The notes: generated by a model from the sequence alone, not told the origin. Positions 9,059 through 21,400 are shown, counted from the stretch's first letter. The stretch: DNA of 64,000 nt from Burkholderiales bacterium (GCA_020854105.1 JADZGB010000031.1:62001-126000), one strand, 5' to 3'. Numbers and translations: made by a program.

Positions 9059-9717
9059 GCATACGTGTACTCATCGTGGACGACCACACGCTGTTTCGCA
9101 GCGGCGTGAAGGCGCTCATCGCACGCCAGGAGGATTTCGAGGTGGTGGGTGAGGCCTCCGATGGCCTCGACGGCATCAAGCGGGCGAAGGAACTCGCGCC
9201 GGACGTGATCCTGCTCGACCTGCACATGCCCGGTCTGTCGGGGCGCGAGGCGGTGAAGATCCTCGCCCAGGAGTGCCCCGATTCCAGGGTGGTGATGCTC
9301 ACCGTGTCCGAAGACGCCGAAGACCTGATCGAGACGCTGCGCAACGGCGCCAGCGGCTATCTGCTCAAGAACATCGACACGCAGACGCTGATCGACTCGA
9401 TCCGGCGGGCCGCGGACGGCGATTCGGTGGTCTCGCCCCAGATGACGAGCAAGCTGGTGCGCAACATCAAGAACGGGCCCGCGGCGGCCTCGGTACCGGC
9501 GGAGCGCGACAGGCTCAGCCCGCGCGAGCGCGAGATCCTCGCCTTCCTGGCGCGCGGGGCGAGCAACAAGGAGATCGCGCGTGCGCTCGACGTGGCGGAG
9601 AGCACGGTGAAGATCCACGTCCAGCACATCCTGCGCAAGCTGAACCTGACCAGCCGCGTGCAGGCGGCGGTCTATGCGGTGGAGAGCGGGCTCACGGATA
9701 CCGGGAACAAGTCCTAG
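9055..9717 (+). CDS. narL: Nitrate/nitrite response regulator NarL
   Basis: A 220-residue two-domain regulator. The receiver domain holds acidic Asp9/Asp10, phospho-acceptor Asp55 (ILLDLHMPG) and a conserved Lys in YLLKNI. A linker leads to a LuxR-type HTH near residues 150-210 (LSPREREILAFLARGASNKE, then STVKIHVQHI). It starts in ATGA overlap with narX, so the two are translationally coupled. The cognate operon (narK1 onward) begins about 6 kb downstream, after an intervening catabolic block. It should activate nar transcription when nitrate is present. A TACTCCT heptamer resembling a NarL site lies upstream of narK1. Confidence 0.9.
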   Translation: MSIRVLIVDDHTLFRSGVKALIARQEDFEVVGEASDGLDGIKRAKELAPDVILLDLHMPGLSGREAVKILAQECPDSRVVMLTVSEDAEDLIETLRNGASGYLLKNIDTQTLIDSIRRAADGDSVVSPQMTSKLVRNIKNGPAAASVPAERDRLSPREREILAFLARGASNKEIARALDVAESTVKIHVQHILRKLNLTSRVQAAVYAVESGLTDTGNKS

Positions 9718-9743
9718 GTCGGCGGCACTACGCGATCCATGCT

Positions 9744-9787
9744 TCCCGGCCGTCGTCCGTCAGCCCGGTGCGGGCCGGGATGACGAG
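9744..9787. repeat. Dispersed palindromic repeat (copy 2)
   Basis: This short copy of the repeat lies between narL and the convergent gntP-type gene. It reads CGTCGTCCGTCAGCCCGGTG, then CGGGCCGGGATGACGAG. It may act as a bidirectional hairpin between the convergent transcripts. A GTCCTAGG sequence just before it (9711-9718, overlapping the narL stop) partly resembles the narX/narK1 element. Confidence 0.55.
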
Positions 9788-9832
9788 CAGACCGACCGGG
9801 CCCCGGCCCCGACCGACGCAGGCGGCGCCGGA

Positions 9833-11140
9833 TCATAGATTGAACAGCACCACTGCGAGGGCAGTGCCCAAAGCCGGCATGATCACCGTCATCGCGGCGA
9901 CGGCAGGGTAGGCCGCCGCGTAGGATTCCCGGCAGATCGAGCGTATGGTCGTCACGACGTAGCCGTTGTGCGGGAGCGAGTCCAGTGCGCCGGACGAGAT
10001 CGACACGACCCGGTGCAGCGCATCGGGATTCACGCCCTGGCCGAGATAGATCGGCGCGAGCAGCGGCAGTGCGATCGACTGGCCACCCGAAGCCGAGCCC
10101 GTCAGTCCGGCGATCACGCTCACGGCGATGGCAGCGCCGATCAGCGGAGAGCCGGGGAGATGCGTCATGAAGTCGACGGCAGCCTGGAAGCCGCCGGTGA
10201 GCTTCGCGACGCCGCCGAAGCCGACGACCGCCGCGGTGTTCGCGATGGCGATGAGGGCGCCGAGGGCGCCGGCGGCCATGGCGTCCCCGATGCGGCCCTT
10301 CAGGAAGCCGGTGTTCAGCACGATCCCCGACAGCACGCCGGCGCCCAGGGCGACGATCAGCGCGGACTCCTTCAGCGCGTCGTGCAGCACGAACGAGACG
10401 ACCAGCACGGCGGCGAGGGGCAGTGCGCTGCGCCATACCGGCGGCAGGCGCCGGTCCTCCACGTGCGGATCGTCGTCCCGCACCGTGAAGTGCTCGCCGG
10501 CTGCGACGGCACGACGTACCAGCCACGACAGCCACACGTGCCCGACGACGGCCATCATGATGGCGACCACGAGGCTGACCTCCCAGCCGGCGTAGGGGGT
10601 CGTGCCCAGGAACTTCGTCGGGATCCAGTTCTGGATCTCCGGCGATCCGGCCGAGGTCATGGTGAAGGTGACCGAGCCGAGCGCGAGCGCGGCGGGAATG
10701 AAGCGCCGCGGCACGTCGGCCACCCGGAACAGGCTCAGCGCCATCGGATAGACCGAGAACGCGACGACGAACAGGCTCACGCCGCCGTAGGTCAGCACGG
10801 CGCAGGCGGTGACGACGGCGATGACGGCATGCCGCGCGCCGAGCTTCTTCACGATCCAGACGGCGACGCTGTCGGCCGCACCGCTGGCCTCCATCACCTT
10901 CCCGAACAGCGAGCCGAGCAGGAACATGAAGAACCACGTCTGCACGAAGCCGACGAAGCCCTGCATGTAGGCGGCCGTGAAGGCCGGATCGCCTTGCGCT
11001 GCGGCCTGCGGGAATAGTGCGAAACCGCTCGTGAGCGCGACGAGCAGGGCACACAGGGGCGCTGCGATGAGCAGTTCGACGCCGCGCATCGTGAGATGGA
11101 TCAGCAGGGCGAGGCCCACCAGAAGTCCGACGAGGCTCAT
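9833..11140 (-). CDS. GntP-family permease
   Basis: A 435-residue polytopic inner-membrane transporter of the gluconate:H+ symporter (GntP) family. Helices are spread along the protein and there is a conserved core with GSASGGQSIALPLL near residue 340 and SSGALDSLPHNGYVV near residue 375. GntP proteins import gluconate, other sugar acids or short hydroxy acids. It follows a GMC dehydrogenase and a semialdehyde dehydrogenase on the same strand, so a short hydroxy acid such as 3-hydroxypropionate is a plausible substrate (inference). The ATG at 11140 is preferred; a GTG one codon earlier is possible. Confidence 0.82.
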   Translation of the reverse strand: MSLVGLLVGLALLIHLTMRGVELLIAAPLCALLVALTSGFALFPQAAAQGDPAFTAAYMQGFVGFVQTWFFMFLLGSLFGKVMEASGAADSVAVWIVKKLGARHAVIAVVTACAVLTYGGVSLFVVAFSVYPMALSLFRVADVPRRFIPAALALGSVTFTMTSAGSPEIQNWIPTKFLGTTPYAGWEVSLVVAIMMAVVGHVWLSWLVRRAVAAGEHFTVRDDDPHVEDRRLPPVWRSALPLAAVLVVSFVLHDALKESALIVALGAGVLSGIVLNTGFLKGRIGDAMAAGALGALIAIANTAAVVGFGGVAKLTGGFQAAVDFMTHLPGSPLIGAAIAVSVIAGLTGSASGGQSIALPLLAPIYLGQGVNPDALHRVVSISSGALDSLPHNGYVVTTIRSICRESYAAAYPAVAAMTVIMPALGTALAVVLFNL

Positions 11141-11220
11141 CACGGTCGCGCCCTCCCGGACCGGATCCGGCGCAACGGCGGTTGGGCAGGCGGACGCCCG
11201 GCTGATGCTGCGTGCTTCAT
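11140..11220 (-). CDS. Possible 26-residue leader peptide before the GntP gene
   Basis: A short frame runs from ATG at 11220 to a TGA that overlaps the GntP start codon as TGATG. AAGGA lies about 9 nt upstream of its ATG. The peptide is basic and proline-rich, with no recognisable domain. The stop/start overlap suggests it might couple translation into the permease gene, but in GC-rich DNA such a frame can arise by chance. Confidence 0.25.
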   Translation of the reverse strand: MKHAASAGRPPAQPPLRRIRSGRARP

Positions 11221-11279
11221 GTGCGAGGGTTCCTTTCTCGTTGTTCGTGGGTACCGGTGTGGAGCCGCGCCGCGACGAA

Positions 11280-12929
11280 TCAGCCGCGGCGCATCCATCG
11301 CGCCGCCTTCTCCGCGATCATCAGCGTCGGCGCATTGGTGTTGCCACCCGTGATCGTCGGCATGATGCCAGCGTCGGCGATGCGCAGGCCGGCCACGCCG
11401 CGCACGCGCAGGCGACTGTCGACGACGGCCATCGGATCGTCGGCCGCGCCCATCTTCGTCGTGCCGACCGGATGGAAGATCGTCGTCGCGATGTCGCCCG
11501 CGAGCCGCGCCAGTTCGTCGTCGGTCTGAAACTGCGTGCCGGGCTTCCATTCCTCCGGCCGGTAAGGCGCGAGAGCCGGCTGCGCGACGATCCTCCGCGT
11601 GACCCGCAGCGAGTCGGCGGCCACCTTGCGGTCTTCCTCCGTGCTCAGGTAGTTCGGCGCGATCGCGGGGGCGTCCTCCGGCCGGGCGCTGCGGATCCGT
11701 ACCGTCCCGCGGCTGGTCGGTTCGAGGTTGCAGACGCTCGCCGTGAACGCCGGGAAACGGTGCAGCGGTTCGCCGAACGCGTCGAGACTGAGCGGCTGCA
11801 CGTGGTACTGGATGTTCGGATGCACGTGCGACGGATCGCTGCGCGTGAACGCGCCGAGCTGCGACGGCGCCATGCTCATCGGGCCGGTGCGTTTCAGTGC
11901 GTACTCCGCGCCGATCATCGCCTTGCCCACGAGGCTGTTCGCGAGCGTGTTGAGCGTCTTCGCGCCGCTGACCTTGAAGACCGCGCGGATCTGGAGATGG
12001 TCCTGGAGATTTGCTCCCACGCCCGGGCTGTCCTGCTTCACCGCGATGCCGAACTTCTGCAGCAGCGCTGCCGGGCCGACCCCCGAGAGCTGCAGCAGTT
12101 GCGGCGACCCGATGCTGCCGGCCGCGAGGACGACCTCGGCCTTCGCGCTCACGCTGACGCGGCGGCCATCGTGGATCACCTCGACGCCGGTACAGCGCAA
12201 CCCGCCGTCGGCGCCGCGCTCGATGCTCAGGCGCTGCGCCTGCGCGTTCGTCCAGAGCGTGAAGTTGGGACGCGCCATGCACGTCGGGCGGAGGAAGGCC
12301 TTGGCCGTGTTCCAGCGCCAGCCGGAGCGCTGATTCACCTCGAAGTAGCCGACGCCCTCGTTCGTGCCGCGATTGAAGTCTTCGGTCGCGGGGATGCCCG
12401 CCTGCTGCGCCGCTGCGGCGAAGGCATCGAGGATGTCCCAGCGCAGCCGCTGCCTCTCGACGCGCCATTCACCGCCGCAACCGTGCAGCTTCGCGAAGTT
12501 CTCGTGACCGTCCGCGCCGTCGTCGAGGCGGTAGTGGTCCTCGTGGGCCTTGAAGTCGGGGAGGCAGTTCTCCCACGTCCATTCGCTGTCGCCGGTGAGG
12601 CGTGCCCAGTGCTCGTAGTCGCGGGCCTGCCCGCGCATGTAGATCATGCCGTTGATGCTCGAGCAGCCGCCGAGCGTGCGGCCGCGCGGATAGCGCAGCT
12701 CGCGGCCGTTGAGACCCGCGTCCGGCCCGGTCTGGTAGAGCCAGTCGGTGCGCGCATTGCCGATGCAGTAGAGATAGCCGACCGGAATGTGGATCCAGTG
12801 CCAGTTGTCCCGGCCGCCCGCCTCCAGCAGCAGCACGCGCTTCGACGAATCGGCCGAGAGCCGGTTGGCGAGAAGGCAGCCGGCGGTTCCGGCGCCGACG
12901 ATCACGTAGTCGAACTCGGTGACGGCCAT
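11280..12929 (-). CDS. GMC-family FAD alcohol dehydrogenase (choline dehydrogenase/HpdH-like)
   Basis: A 549-residue flavoenzyme. The N-terminal FAD-binding motif is YVIVGAGTAGCLLANRL, and a GMC signature (GRTLGGCSSINGMIYMRGQ) is near residue 85. The C-terminal catalytic region has HPVGTTKMG near residue 490 and NTNAPTLMIAEKAA at the end. GMC enzymes oxidise primary alcohols to aldehydes. It starts 4 nt after the adjacent CoA-acylating semialdehyde dehydrogenase. In some pseudomonads a GMC 3-hydroxypropionate dehydrogenase (HpdH) pairs with MmsA and a LysR regulator, and the same trio is seen here. Choline or another alcohol remains possible. Confidence 0.8.
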   Translation of the reverse strand: MAVTEFDYVIVGAGTAGCLLANRLSADSSKRVLLLEAGGRDNWHWIHIPVGYLYCIGNARTDWLYQTGPDAGLNGRELRYPRGRTLGGCSSINGMIYMRGQARDYEHWARLTGDSEWTWENCLPDFKAHEDHYRLDDGADGHENFAKLHGCGGEWRVERQRLRWDILDAFAAAAQQAGIPATEDFNRGTNEGVGYFEVNQRSGWRWNTAKAFLRPTCMARPNFTLWTNAQAQRLSIERGADGGLRCTGVEVIHDGRRVSVSAKAEVVLAAGSIGSPQLLQLSGVGPAALLQKFGIAVKQDSPGVGANLQDHLQIRAVFKVSGAKTLNTLANSLVGKAMIGAEYALKRTGPMSMAPSQLGAFTRSDPSHVHPNIQYHVQPLSLDAFGEPLHRFPAFTASVCNLEPTSRGTVRIRSARPEDAPAIAPNYLSTEEDRKVAADSLRVTRRIVAQPALAPYRPEEWKPGTQFQTDDELARLAGDIATTIFHPVGTTKMGAADDPMAVVDSRLRVRGVAGLRIADAGIMPTITGGNTNAPTLMIAEKAARWMRRG

Positions 12930-12933
12930 GAGG

Positions 12934-14433
<1,500 letters not shown>

Positions 14434-14527
14434 GGGAATCCTCCTCGTCGATCCTGAAATATAGGAGAGTATCCCTGGATTTACCATTGAGTGATTCTGA
14501 AACCTATTATTTGGGAGGCAAATACAT
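14434..14527. promoter_or_regulatory. Divergent mmsA/lysR promoter region
   Basis: This 94-bp AT-richer spacer between divergent genes should hold both promoters and the LysR-family operator. It includes AGGAGG for mmsA (minus) and GGGAGG for lysR (plus). No operator can be assigned confidently by eye. Confidence 0.5.
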
Positions 14528-15469
14528 ATGGTGGCGCCCATCGACCCACGGACGCTCCAGGCCTTCGTCGCGGTCGCATCCGAGGGCAGCGTGTCGCGCG
14601 CCGCGGACCGGCTGCATCTCAGTCAGCCCGCCGTGAGCCTCCAGCTCAAGCGGCTCGCGGAACTGACCGGCCTCGTGCTCTTCAGCCGCACGCCGCGGGG
14701 CCTCGCGCTCACGGCCGACGGTGCGGCGCTGCTGCCGCAGGCGCGCGAGACGCTCGCGGCCCTCACCGGCTTCGCGCGCGCGGCCGAGGGCCTGCACGGC
14801 ACCGTCCGCGGGCGGTTGCGCCTCGGGACCATCCTCGATCCGGAATTCACGCGGCTCGGCGCCTTCCTGCGCGAGCTGGTGCTGTCGTCACCGCAGATCG
14901 GGACCGAGCTGCGCCAGGGGATGAGCGGGACGGTGCTGGCCCAGATCGCGCGCGGCGAACTCGACGCGGGTTTCTACCTCGGCGATCCGAACGCGACGGC
15001 CGCTGACGGCCGCGAGCCGCAGTTCGATACCGGGCTGCTCACGCGCTTCACGTACCGCGTCATCGCGCCGGCCGGGTGGGGGCCGCAGGTCCTCGGCCGC
15101 GACTGGGCGGCACTGGCAGCGCTGCCGTGGATTCGGACGCCGCCCGATTCGGTGCACAACCGGCTGCTCTCGGCGGTGTTCGAACGGCTGGGCGTCCAGC
15201 CGCACGGCGTCGCGCTCGTCGACCAGGAGGCGTCGATGCTGGACCTGGTGCGATCAGGCGTCGGTGTGAGCCTCGCGCGCGACGCCATCGCGATCCGCGA
15301 GAGCCAGGCTCGCGGGCTCGTGATCGCCGACCGCGTCGCGCTGGCGTCGTCGCTGAGCTTCGTCAGTCTGCGATCGGAGCGCGCAAACCCGGTGGTGCGC
15401 AGCGCCTGGGCCGCGCTGGACCGGGTGTGGGACCATGAGGACGGGTCGGAAGGCATGGCGCGCGGCTAG
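14528..15469 (+). CDS. LysR-family transcriptional regulator
   Basis: A 313-residue regulator with an N-terminal winged HTH (residues 5-65; [20 protein letters not shown], then [12 protein letters not shown]) and a C-terminal two-lobe effector domain. GGGAGG lies about 9 nt before the ATG. Being divergent from mmsA, it most likely controls the mmsA/GMC/GntP block in response to a substrate or intermediate of that pathway. Comparable LysR proteins respond to 3-hydroxypropionate in related arrangements, but the effector here is unknown. Confidence 0.85.
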   Translation: MVAPIDPRTLQAFVAVASEGSVSRAADRLHLSQPAVSLQLKRLAELTGLVLFSRTPRGLALTADGAALLPQARETLAALTGFARAAEGLHGTVRGRLRLGTILDPEFTRLGAFLRELVLSSPQIGTELRQGMSGTVLAQIARGELDAGFYLGDPNATAADGREPQFDTGLLTRFTYRVIAPAGWGPQVLGRDWAALAALPWIRTPPDSVHNRLLSAVFERLGVQPHGVALVDQEASMLDLVRSGVGVSLARDAIAIRESQARGLVIADRVALASSLSFVSLRSERANPVVRSAWAALDRVWDHEDGSEGMARG

Positions 15470-15727
15470 ATCCAGAAGCAGTGAAGTGCCCTTTCGTTTG
15501 CGCTGGGCATCGGCATTCGCCGGGGCGACGGAATTTGGTCATGCAGTCATGCGGCGGGCGGCTACGCCTCGGGCAGGACCCTACTCCTTTGTGACTATCC
15601 CCGTCGTCCGAATGGCCGATCGGACTAGGTCTTCTTCGTCGTGACAGCGTCCATTCGCCGAATAGGCCGCGCGCCGGCCGATCCGTATTCTCTCACTCGC
15701 GTGCTGGAAGAATCTCGGGAGAAAACG
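15470..15727 (+). promoter_or_regulatory. narK1 upstream region with repeat copy 3 and putative regulator sites
   Basis: It contains a dispersed-repeat copy (15481-15532), then a TACTCCT heptamer at 15582-15588 that fits the NarL consensus TACYYMT. An inverted repeat follows: GTCCGA (15606-15611), 8 nt, TCGGAC (15620-15625). The right arm continues into CGGACTAGGTC (15621-15631), the exact reverse complement of GACCTAGTCCG before narX. No FNR-type TTGAT-N4-ATCAA box was seen. I infer nitrate-responsive control. Confidence 0.5.
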
Positions 15728-16978
15728 GTGGCCACGCTACGGACCAAGCAGATATCGGTGCTGATCGCCAGCACCCTCGCCTTCACCGTGTGCTTCATGG
15801 TGTGGATGATGTTCGGCGTGATCGGTATCCCGATCAAGAAGGCGCTCGACCTGAACGCGACCCAGTTCGGCATCCTGACGGCCATGCCGGTGCTGACCGG
15901 ATCCCTGATCCGGGTGCCGCTGGGCATGTGGACCGACAAGTACGGCGGTCGCATCGTCCTTTTCCTGCTGATGCTGGCGACCGTCGTGCCGATCTGGCTC
16001 ATCTCGTATGCGACCGAGTTCTGGCACTTCATCGTGCTCGGTCTCTTCGTCGGACTGGCGGGTGGCTCGTTCTCGGTGGGAACGCCCTACGTGGCGCGCT
16101 GGTTCGAGCGCGGCCGGCAGGGCTTCGCCATGGGTGTGTTCGGCGCGGGCAACTCCGGTGCGGCCGTCACCAAGTTCGTCGCGCCCGTCCTGGTGGTGGC
16201 CTACGGCTGGTTCGTCGTCCCCAAGGTGTTCGCGGCGGCGATGCTGATCACGGCGCTGCTGTTCTGGTTCGGATCCTACAGCGATCCCGCTCACCGGATC
16301 GATTCGCGCGTGAGCTGGCGCCAGCAGCTCGCCGCGATGCGCGACCCCAACGTCTGGAAGTACTCGCAGTACTACTCCATCGTATTCGGCGGCTACGTCG
16401 CGCTCGCGCTGTGGATGACGCAGTACTACGTGGGCGAGTACGGCTTCGACATCCGCTTCGCCGCGCTGCTCGCGGCCTGCTTCTCGCTGCCCGGCGGCGT
16501 GCTGCGCGCGGTCGGCGGCTGGCTCTCGGACAAGTACGGCGCGCATCAGGTGACCTGGTGGGTGCTGTGGGTGAGCTGGATCTGCCTGTTCCTGCTGTCC
16601 TACCCGCAGACGCAGTTCACCATCATGACGGTCGACGGGCCGGCCACCTTCCACGTCGGACTCGGACCGTGGGCATTCACCGCCCTCATGTTCGTGATGG
16701 GCATGGCCTGGGCCTTCGGCAAGGCCTCGGTGTTCAAGTACATCTCGGACGACTACCCGCACAACATCGGCGTGGTGTCGGGCATCGTCGGCCTGGCCGG
16801 CGGCCTGGGCGGCTTCGTCCTGCCGATCGTGTTCGGAATGCTGGTGGACCTGACCGGCATCCGTTCCAGCTGCTTCATGCTGATGTACGGAATCGTCTGG
16901 GTCTCGCTGATCTGGATGTACTTCACCGAGGTACGGCGCACGCCGGTCATGGGACCGCGCGCCGTGGACGCCGCCTGA
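15728..16978 (+). CDS. narK: NarK1-type nitrate/proton symporter
   Basis: A 416-residue, twelve-TM major facilitator of the nitrate/nitrite porter family. It has the glycine-rich signature GLAGGSFSVGTPYVARW near residue 115 and a second nitrate-signature segment (GIVGLAGGLGGFVLPIVFG) near residue 350. NarK1 types bring nitrate in with protons to start respiration. The GTG at 15728 is chosen because GGGAGA lies 7 nt upstream and the first TM follows normally; a GTG at 15641 would add 29 residues and would place the start beside the putative operator. narK2 follows after 58 nt. Confidence 0.88.
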   Translation: MATLRTKQISVLIASTLAFTVCFMVWMMFGVIGIPIKKALDLNATQFGILTAMPVLTGSLIRVPLGMWTDKYGGRIVLFLLMLATVVPIWLISYATEFWHFIVLGLFVGLAGGSFSVGTPYVARWFERGRQGFAMGVFGAGNSGAAVTKFVAPVLVVAYGWFVVPKVFAAAMLITALLFWFGSYSDPAHRIDSRVSWRQQLAAMRDPNVWKYSQYYSIVFGGYVALALWMTQYYVGEYGFDIRFAALLAACFSLPGGVLRAVGGWLSDKYGAHQVTWWVLWVSWICLFLLSYPQTQFTIMTVDGPATFHVGLGPWAFTALMFVMGMAWAFGKASVFKYISDDYPHNIGVVSGIVGLAGGLGGFVLPIVFGMLVDLTGIRSSCFMLMYGIVWVSLIWMYFTEVRRTPVMGPRAVDAA

Positions 16979-17036
16979 CCGCGGCGGTCCGCACGAGAGT
17001 CGCCTGACGCAACGCGGTCAACGAGGAGTCGAACTC

Positions 17037-18449
17037 ATGAGCACAGACACCATCCCGCAGCCCCGGGGACGGACCATCAGGATCTGGACCCCCGAGGACA
17101 AGGCGTTCTGGGAGAAGGAAGGCGAGGCGGTGGCCCGCCTGAACCTGTGGATCTCGGTCCCCTGCCTGTTCCTGGCCTTCGCCATCTGGCAGCTATGGAG
17201 CGTGGCTGCGGTCAATCTTCCCGCGCTCGGCTTCACGCTCAACACCAACCAGCTGTTCTGGCTCGCCGCCGCGCCCGCGCTGTCGGGTGCGACGCTGCGC
17301 ATCTTCTACTCGTTCATGGTCCCGATCTTCGGCGGCCGGCGCTGGACCGCCATCTCGACCGCCAGCCTGCTGATCCCCGCGATCGGCATCGGCGTCGCGG
17401 TGCAGGACAACAGCACGACCTTCCCCACGCTGCTGGTGCTCGCGCTGCTGTGCGGTCTGGGCGGGGGCAACTTCTCCTCGTCGATGGCCAACATCAGCTT
17501 CTTCTTCCCGAAGGAGCGCAAGGGCTCGGCCCTGGGCGTGAATGCGGGCCTGGGCAATCTGGGCGTCTCCTCGGTCCAGTTCCTCGCGCCGCTGGTGGTC
17601 ACCATGCCGATCTGGGTGGCATTCGGCGGCGAGGCCCAGACCATCGTGAACAAGGCCGGGCAGGCGGTGCAGATCTGGCCCCAGAACGCGGCCTTCGTCT
17701 GGGTGCCGTTCATCGCCATCGCCGCCTTCTTCGCCTGGTTCGGCATGAACGACATCGCCGATGCCAAGGCCTCGTTCGCCGATCAGGCGGTGATCTTCAA
17801 GCGCAAGCACAACTGGCTCATGTGCTGGCTCTACCTCGGCACCTTCGGTTCGTTCATCGGCTATGCCGCCGGCTTCCCGCTGCTGATCAAGTCGCAGTTT
17901 CCGGATGTCAACGCGCTGCAGTTCGCCTGGATGGGTCCGCTGGTGGGTGCGCTGATCCGTCCGGTGGGCGGCTGGCTGGCCGACAAGCTGGGCGGCGCGC
18001 GCGTGACCTTCTGGAATTTCATCGTGATGGCCGCGGCGGTCGCTGGCGTCCTGTACTTCCTGCCTTCCGGTCCTTCGCAGGGCAGTTTCACCGGCTTCCT
18101 GGTGATGTTCATGCTGTTGTTCCTGACCACCGGCATCGGCAACGGCTCGACGTTCCGCATGATCCCGGTTATCTTCCTGAACGAACGCACCGCCGGCATC
18201 TCGGCCAAGGGTTCGCCCGAATGGGATCAGGCGGTCAAGGCCGGGAACAAGGAGGCGGCCGCCGTGCTCGGCTTCTCCGGTGCCATCGGGGCCTACGGCG
18301 GCTTCTTCATACCGAAGAGCTATGGCAGCTCCATCGCCATGACCGGCGGTCCCGAGATGGCGCTCTACTGCTTCATCGTCTTTTACGCGAGCTGCATCGC
18401 GGTCACGTGGTGGTACTACTCGCGCCGCCACGCACCGATGCCGTGCTGA
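17037..18449 (+). CDS. narK2: NarK2-type nitrate/nitrite antiporter
   Basis: A 470-residue nitrate/nitrite porter with the NarK signatures GLGGGNFSSSMANISFFFP near residue 140 and GFSGAIGAYGGFFIPKSYG near residue 415. These lie in the TM5 and TM11 positions, where conserved glycines line the substrate path. NarK2 types exchange cytoplasmic nitrite for periplasmic nitrate. The N-terminus carries about 35 polar residues before TM1. AGGAG lies about 8 nt before its ATG. It is followed after 16 nt by narG, consistent with one narK1-narK2-narGHJI transcript. Confidence 0.92.
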   Translation: MSTDTIPQPRGRTIRIWTPEDKAFWEKEGEAVARLNLWISVPCLFLAFAIWQLWSVAAVNLPALGFTLNTNQLFWLAAAPALSGATLRIFYSFMVPIFGGRRWTAISTASLLIPAIGIGVAVQDNSTTFPTLLVLALLCGLGGGNFSSSMANISFFFPKERKGSALGVNAGLGNLGVSSVQFLAPLVVTMPIWVAFGGEAQTIVNKAGQAVQIWPQNAAFVWVPFIAIAAFFAWFGMNDIADAKASFADQAVIFKRKHNWLMCWLYLGTFGSFIGYAAGFPLLIKSQFPDVNALQFAWMGPLVGALIRPVGGWLADKLGGARVTFWNFIVMAAAVAGVLYFLPSGPSQGSFTGFLVMFMLLFLTTGIGNGSTFRMIPVIFLNERTAGISAKGSPEWDQAVKAGNKEAAAVLGFSGAIGAYGGFFIPKSYGSSIAMTGGPEMALYCFIVFYASCIAVTWWYYSRRHAPMPC

Positions 18450-18465
18450 AACAGGGAACTCACGC

Positions 18466-21400
18466 ATGTCTCATTTCCTCGACCGCCTCACCTTCTTCAC
18501 CAGGGACCAGTCGAACTTCTCGGGCGGCCACGGCGTGGTCACCAACGAGGACCGCACCTGGGAAGACGGTTACCGCAAGCGCTGGCAGCACGACAAGATC
18601 GTGCGCTCCACCCACGGCACCAACTGCACCGGGTCGTGCAGCTGGAAGATCTACGTCAAGGGCGGGGTGGTGACCTGGGAGACCCAGCAGACCGACTATC
18701 CGCGCACCCGTCCCGACATGCCGAACCACGAGCCGCGCGGCTGTGCGCGCGGCGCGTCCTACTCGTGGTACCTGTACAGCGCGAACCGCCTCAAGTACCC
18801 GATGGTGCGCGGCCGCCTGATCCGCCTGTGGCGCGAAGCGCGCAGGATGCTCGGACCGGTCGATGCATGGGCCTCGATCGTGACCGACCCGGTGAAGGCC
18901 CGGTCCTACAAGGCCGGCCGCGGCATGGGCGGCTTCGTGCGCTCGAGCTGGGACGAGGTGCAGGAGATCATCGCGGCGGCGAACGTCCACACCATCCGGC
19001 AGCACGGACCGGATCGCATCATCGGCTTCTCGCCCATTCCGGCGATGTCGATGGTGTCCTACGCGGCGGGCTCGCGCTACCTCTCGCTCATCGGCGGGGT
19101 GAGCATGAGCTTCTACGACTGGTACTGCGACCTGCCGCCGTCGAGCCCGCAGACCTGGGGCGAGCAGACCGACGTCCCGGAATCGGCCGACTGGTACAAC
19201 TCCACCTACCTGATCGCCTGGGGTTCGAACGTGCCGCAGACGCGCACGCCGGACGCGCATTTCTTCACCGAGGTGCGCTACAAGGGGGCGAAGGTGGTGG
19301 CGGTCACGCCCGACTACGCCGAGGTCGCCAAACTGGCAGACCTGTGGCTGCACCCCAAGCAGGGGACCGACGCGGCGCTCGCGATGGCGATGGGCCACGT
19401 GATCATGAAGGAGTTCCACGTCGAGCGGCAGGCGCCGTACTTCACCGACTACGCGCGGCGCTACACCGACATGCCGCTGCTGGTGAAGTTGACGCGGCGC
19501 GGCGATCACCATGTCGCCGACCGCTTCCTGCGGGCGAGCGACCTGCCGGGCGCGCTCGGCCAGGCCAACAACCCGGAGTGGAAGACGCTTGCCTTCGACC
19601 AGACCAGCGGCGACCTGGTGGTGCCCAACGGGGCCGTGGGCTTCCGCTGGAACCAGAAGGAAGGCGAGGACCTGGGCAAGTGGAACCTCGAGGCCAGGGA
19701 GGCGGGCGGCAAGGACGTGCAGTTGCGCCTGTCGCTGGCGGAGGCGCGCGACTGCGTCGCGGCGGTGGCCTTCCCGTATTTCGGCGGTATCGCCCACGAG
19801 TTCTTCCAGCACAACGACCAGGGCGGCGAAGTCCTGCTGCGCAACGTGCCTGCGCGAACGCTGAAGCTGGCCGATGGCGAGACGCTGGTCACCACCGTGT
19901 TCGATCTGCTCGCCGCCAACTACGGCGTCGACCGGGGCCTGGGCGACCACTGCCCGAAGTCCTATGACGAGGACAAGCCCTACACGCCGAAGTGGCAGGA
20001 GTCGATCACCGGCGTGCCGGCCGAGCACGTGATCACGGTCGCCCGCCAGTTCGCCGAGAACGCCGAGAAGACCGGCGGCAAGTCGATGGTGATCATCGGC
20101 GCGGCAATGAACCACTGGTACCACAGCGACATGAACTACCGCGCCATCATCAACATGCTGATGATGTGCGGATGCATCGGCCAGTCCGGCGGCGGCTGGG
20201 CCCACTACGTCGGGCAGGAGAAGCTGCGGCCCCAGACCGGCTGGACCGCTCTCGCCTTCGCGCTCGACTGGCACCGCCCGCCGCGCCAGCAGAACTCCAC
20301 TTCCTTCTTCTACGCCCACACCGACCAGTGGCGCTACGAGAAGCTCAAGATCGACGAGATCCTCTCGCCGGTCGCCGATGCGAAGGACTTCGACGGCAGC
20401 TTCATCGATTTCAACGTGCGCGCCGAACGCATGGGCTGGCTGCCTTCCGCACCGCAGCTCAAGACCAACCCGTTGCAGGTGTGCCGGGACGCGGCCGCGG
20501 CTGGCATGGATCCCAGGGCCTACGCGGTGAAGGGACTGAAGGACGGCAGCCTCAGTCTGTCGTGCGAGGATCCGGACGATCCGGCCAACTTCCCGCGCAA
20601 CATGTTCGTGTGGCGCTCGAACATCCTGGGGTCCTCGGGCAAGGGCCACGAGTACTTCCTCAAGCACCTGCTGGGCACCACCCACGGCGTGCAGGGCAAG
20701 GACCTCGGTGCCGGAGACGCGAAGCCACAGGAGGTCGTGTGGCACGAGCAGGCACCGGAAGGCAAGCTCGACCTGCTGGTCACCCTGGATTTCCGCATGA
20801 GCACCACTTGTCTGTACTCGGACATCGTGCTGCCCACCGCGACCTGGTACGAGAAGAACGACCTCAACACCTCCGACATGCACCCCTTCATCCATCCGTT
20901 GTCCACGGCGGTGGATCCGGCCTGGGAAGCCCGCTCGGACTGGGAGATCTACAAGGGCATCGCGAAGAAGTTCTCGGAGATCGCCGACGGCCATCTGGGC
21001 GTGGAGAAGGAACTGGTGCTCACGCCGCTGATGCACGACACGCCGGCCGAACTGGCGCAGGCGATGGACGTGAAGGACTGGAAGAAGGGCGAGTGCGAGC
21101 TGGTGCCCGGCAAGACCGCGCCGCAGATGACGGTGGTCGAGCGCGACTACGTGAACACCTACAGGAAGTTCACCGCGCTCGGTCCGCTGATGATCGAGGC
21201 CGGCAATGGCGGCAAGGGCATCGCCTGGAACACGGAGCACGAGGTGAAGAACCTCGCCGAGTTGAACCAGGTGGTGAACGAACTCGGTGTGAGCATGGGT
21301 CTGCCGAGGATCGAGACCGACATCGACGCGGCGGAGGTCATCCTGATGCTGGCGCCCGAGACCAACGGCGAAGTCGCCGTCAAGGCCTGGGACGCGCTGT